Of a DNA stretch of 64,000 nucleotides, positions 62,631 to 64,000 are shown one piece after another. Within the stretch, counting starts at the first letter, position 1, and every line of letters starts with the position of its first letter. The stretch is from contig JAKCPI010002905.1 of NCBI GenBank assembly GCA_023213315.1, forward strand, positions 1 through 64,000, in the 5' to 3' direction. Made by a program: the position numbers and the translations under genes. The notes below the pieces were generated by a model. It was not told the origin of the DNA, did no database searches, and saw only the letters and a program-made list of their open reading frames with translations. Source of the DNA: Euborellia annulipes (taxonomy: Eukaryota > Arthropoda > Insecta > Dermaptera > Anisolabididae).

Positions 62631-62763
62631 TGGTCTTTATGTTAAATAAATCAAAATTGAAAAACGACTAGCTGCGTTGCTCATTTGGGATTTTCTGAAT
62701 CTTAAATAATTTATTTGGGTTATTTCAAGAATAAGGCCAGATAAATAAATTTTAAATTTATGT

Positions 62764-63130
62764 AAAAAAAAGTAGCCAATAATTGAGAGCATTTCTAATA
62801 AAGAGTGTTTAATAAATAAATAGAGGCTGAATTATTGGCTGCATCCTCTTTCTTTTTCAGAGGAATTTTAATTTTTTTTTTTTTTATATTTATTTATCCG
62901 GCCTTAGGTTTGAACTAAACTATATTAGTTATTGTTTAAGATAGCATATTTGAGAGATGAACTTTTGTTCAATTGGGCAAAAAATGCAGCCAATAATTGA
63001 GCTTCTATTTAATTATTAAACATTCTTTATCAGAACGTTTCAGCTCGGATCTAACCTGCCTGAGGGCTGAAGATGACAGATAGATCCCATCCGAAACGTT
63101 CTAATAAGAGTGTTTAATAATTAAAAAAAA
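62764..63130. mobile_element. Compound foldback with AGCCAATAATTGAG edges
   Basis: AGCCAATAATTGAGAGC (62774) opposes GGCTGAATTATTGGCTGC (62825-62842), and a third copy GCAGCCAATAATTGAGCTTC starts at 62987. TTATTAAACATTCTTTATCA + GAACGTTTC (63013-63041) opposes GAAACGTTCTAATAAGAGTG + TTTAATAATTA (63093-63123). Two overlapping foldbacks appear to share the same edge. Confidence 0.6.
63067..63098 (+). ncRNA. Hammerhead-like core (copy k)
   Basis: CTGAAGA (63067-63073), 19 bases, GAAACG (63093-63098). Only a GATG/CATC pairing overlapping the conserved block is possible, so stem II is doubtful. On the minus strand the opposite arm reads GAGCTGAAACGTTC. Confidence 0.25.
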
Positions 63131-63259
63131 TTTGAAACAAATTATCTACAGCCACGATCTGCTATTAAATTTACAATTTCTTTTTCATAAAAATATTTTT
63201 TGAGACATTCATTTTAATTAGAATATTTATTATATGCCTTGAATTATTTGAGTTTTAAT

Positions 63260-63501
63260 TACCTCGCTTAGCGAGTACCTCTCATAACGAGTAATTCACA
63301 TAACGACCAAAATAAATTGCTTAACGAGTGACGTTTCTCAGAATGAATGGCGAGGAGAGGGGAAATCCCGGATTGTGCGTGACATCAGTCTGTGTCATGG
63401 GGGGATGGGGGGAAATATTATTGTTTTACATAACGAGTGTTTCACTTTACGAGTATGATTCTAGAACGAATTATGGTCGATAAACAAGGTTCCACTGTAT
63501 T
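63260..63501. mobile_element. pogo/Tigger-like element remnant
   Basis: TAACGAG recurs (CTCATAACGAGTAATTC, GCTTAACGAGTGACG, TACATAACGAGTGTTTC) and the right end is AACAAGGTTCCACTGTA (63485-63501). Terminal GTTCCACTGTA with TA target and CATAACGAG subterminal motifs are typical of Tigger-like transposons. The left terminus (CCTCGCTTAGCGAGTACCTC near 63264) is diverged. The transposase frame is absent. Confidence 0.6.
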
Positions 63502-63675
63502 TATATTTACTTTAAGTATATTTTTGCTGGTAGATTGAGTAACCGGGAGTTGAACCCCGGATCTCAAGCCTCTGAGTATCTCCGTTGCACACTGATAGAC
63601 GCTCGACCAAACGACGATTTTAGTATGGCCATATAGAAACTCGTTACACCAGCAAAAATATACTCACAATAAATT
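63499..63675 (-). mobile_element. Foldback element with tRNA-like loop (copy 3)
   Basis: TATTTATATTTACTTTAAGT + ATATTTTTGCTGGT (63499-63532) is inverted as ACCAGCAAAAATATACTCAC + AATAAATT. Minus strand of the loop: TTTGGTCGAGCGTCTATCAG (A-box region), TTGAGATCCGGGGTTCAACT + CCCGG (B box 63559-63549). The T-arm GCCGGGG/CCCGG can pair. It abuts the end of the Tigger-like element. Confidence 0.65.
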
Positions 63676-63839
63676 TGTGTGATTATAATAGCTCTTTTAC
63701 TTGGCCTGGATTATTTAAAATACATCCCTGTTTAACTACGATCGCTAAAAAGAAAAGAAAAAAAAAAATCTGAAACTTTAATTTAGGAAAACTCCATCTC
63801 ATACTTTTTACACCCACACACAGAGATTCTGACGAATTT

Positions 63840-64000
63840 CTCTCACGATTTCCGATTTTGTTTAATTACAGACACAAACGTGACAGCTAATTAACGCATC
63901 CCTCTATTTGCCCGCCATATTAATTAATTAATTAATTAATTATTACCCATCCCGCCTGGGACTGTTTTCTTTCCAATCAATACGCGAAAACTTTATGTAC
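63840..64000. other. Candidate conserved block with (ATTA)n
   Basis: GTTTAATTACAGACACAAAC + GTGACAGCTAATTAACGC (TGACAG, a TALE-homeodomain-like site), then ATTAATTAATTAATTAATTA (63920-63943) and CCAATCAATACGCG. Unique around the microsatellite; cut by the window edge. Confidence 0.3.

Larger units (their letters stand above)
62468..62704. mobile_element. Foldback with hammerhead-like cores on both strands
   Basis: AGATTCAGAAAATCCCAAAT + AAGCAACGCAGCTAGTC (62469) is inverted as GACTAGCTGCGTTGCTCATT + TGGGATTTTCTGAATCT (ending 62703). Inner arms AACATAAAG...CCAACGTTTCGGTCACA oppose TGTGACCGAAACGTTGG...CTTTATGTT. The 60-base apex contains GTCATCAGGGCTAAAATAGC and AAATAGCCCTGAAGATGAC. Confidence 0.8.

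Noticed and set aside
1..64000. CRISPR array, bacterial operon or virus genome
   Set aside because: No regularly spaced short direct repeats with unique spacers, no ribosome-binding-site/ORF organisation, and no long viral frames. SINEs, a splice acceptor and hAT/pogo/Helitron ends indicate an animal nuclear genome.

Overview
This is animal nuclear DNA with no sign of bacterial gene organisation. It is strongly AT-rich, has no long open reading frames, is dense in short interspersed and inverted repeats, and contains one clear intron-to-exon boundary. Poly-alanine/poly-glutamine coding, tRNA-headed SINEs, hAT and pogo-type miniature elements and Helitron ends fit an invertebrate genome. The species or phylum cannot be fixed from the sequence alone.

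Only one coding segment is convincing. It is a terminal exon on the + strand (51200-51411) behind a strong polypyrimidine tract and CAG acceptor. It encodes the last 69 residues of a protein with an alanine run followed by a glutamine/histidine-rich tail, then a 3' UTR with AATAAA signals. The rest of its gene lies upstream, probably beyond the window, so much of 1-51199 may be intronic. Blocks of higher-complexity, non-repetitive DNA rich in TAATTA, ATTTGCATA, TTTATAGG and CACAATAG-like motifs (near 9.1, 16.5, 18.6, 22.3, 28.1, 30.0, 35.2, 37.6, 44.1, 46.7, 48.2, 49.5, 59.3, 61.9 and 63.9 kb) look like candidate conserved non-coding elements. That would suit the neighbourhood of a developmental regulator, but this is inference.

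The left end (1-3.3 kb) holds two head-to-tail Helitron-like units, the second carrying a 117-bp tandem array. A second satellite-like array is built on a 38-bp palindrome, and next to it sits a hAT miniature element with an exact 8-bp target duplication. The remainder is a mosaic of: (a) two tRNA-headed SINE families; (b) an unclassified repeat family with a hairpin at each end (22673, 30776, 34541, 39717, 47350 and fragments); (c) hAT-like and pogo-like miniature elements, several with intact target duplications; (d) foldback elements with near-perfect arms.

The most interesting signal is in the foldbacks and their relatives. At least half a dozen places carry a CTGANGA - hairpin - GAAA signature, and the hairpin stem differs in sequence from copy to copy while staying paired. 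That is the core layout of a hammerhead ribozyme. Most of these cores sit at or near the apex of an inverted repeat. A second foldback group (4021, 46909, 63499) instead holds tRNA-like sequence with recognisable B boxes in the loop.
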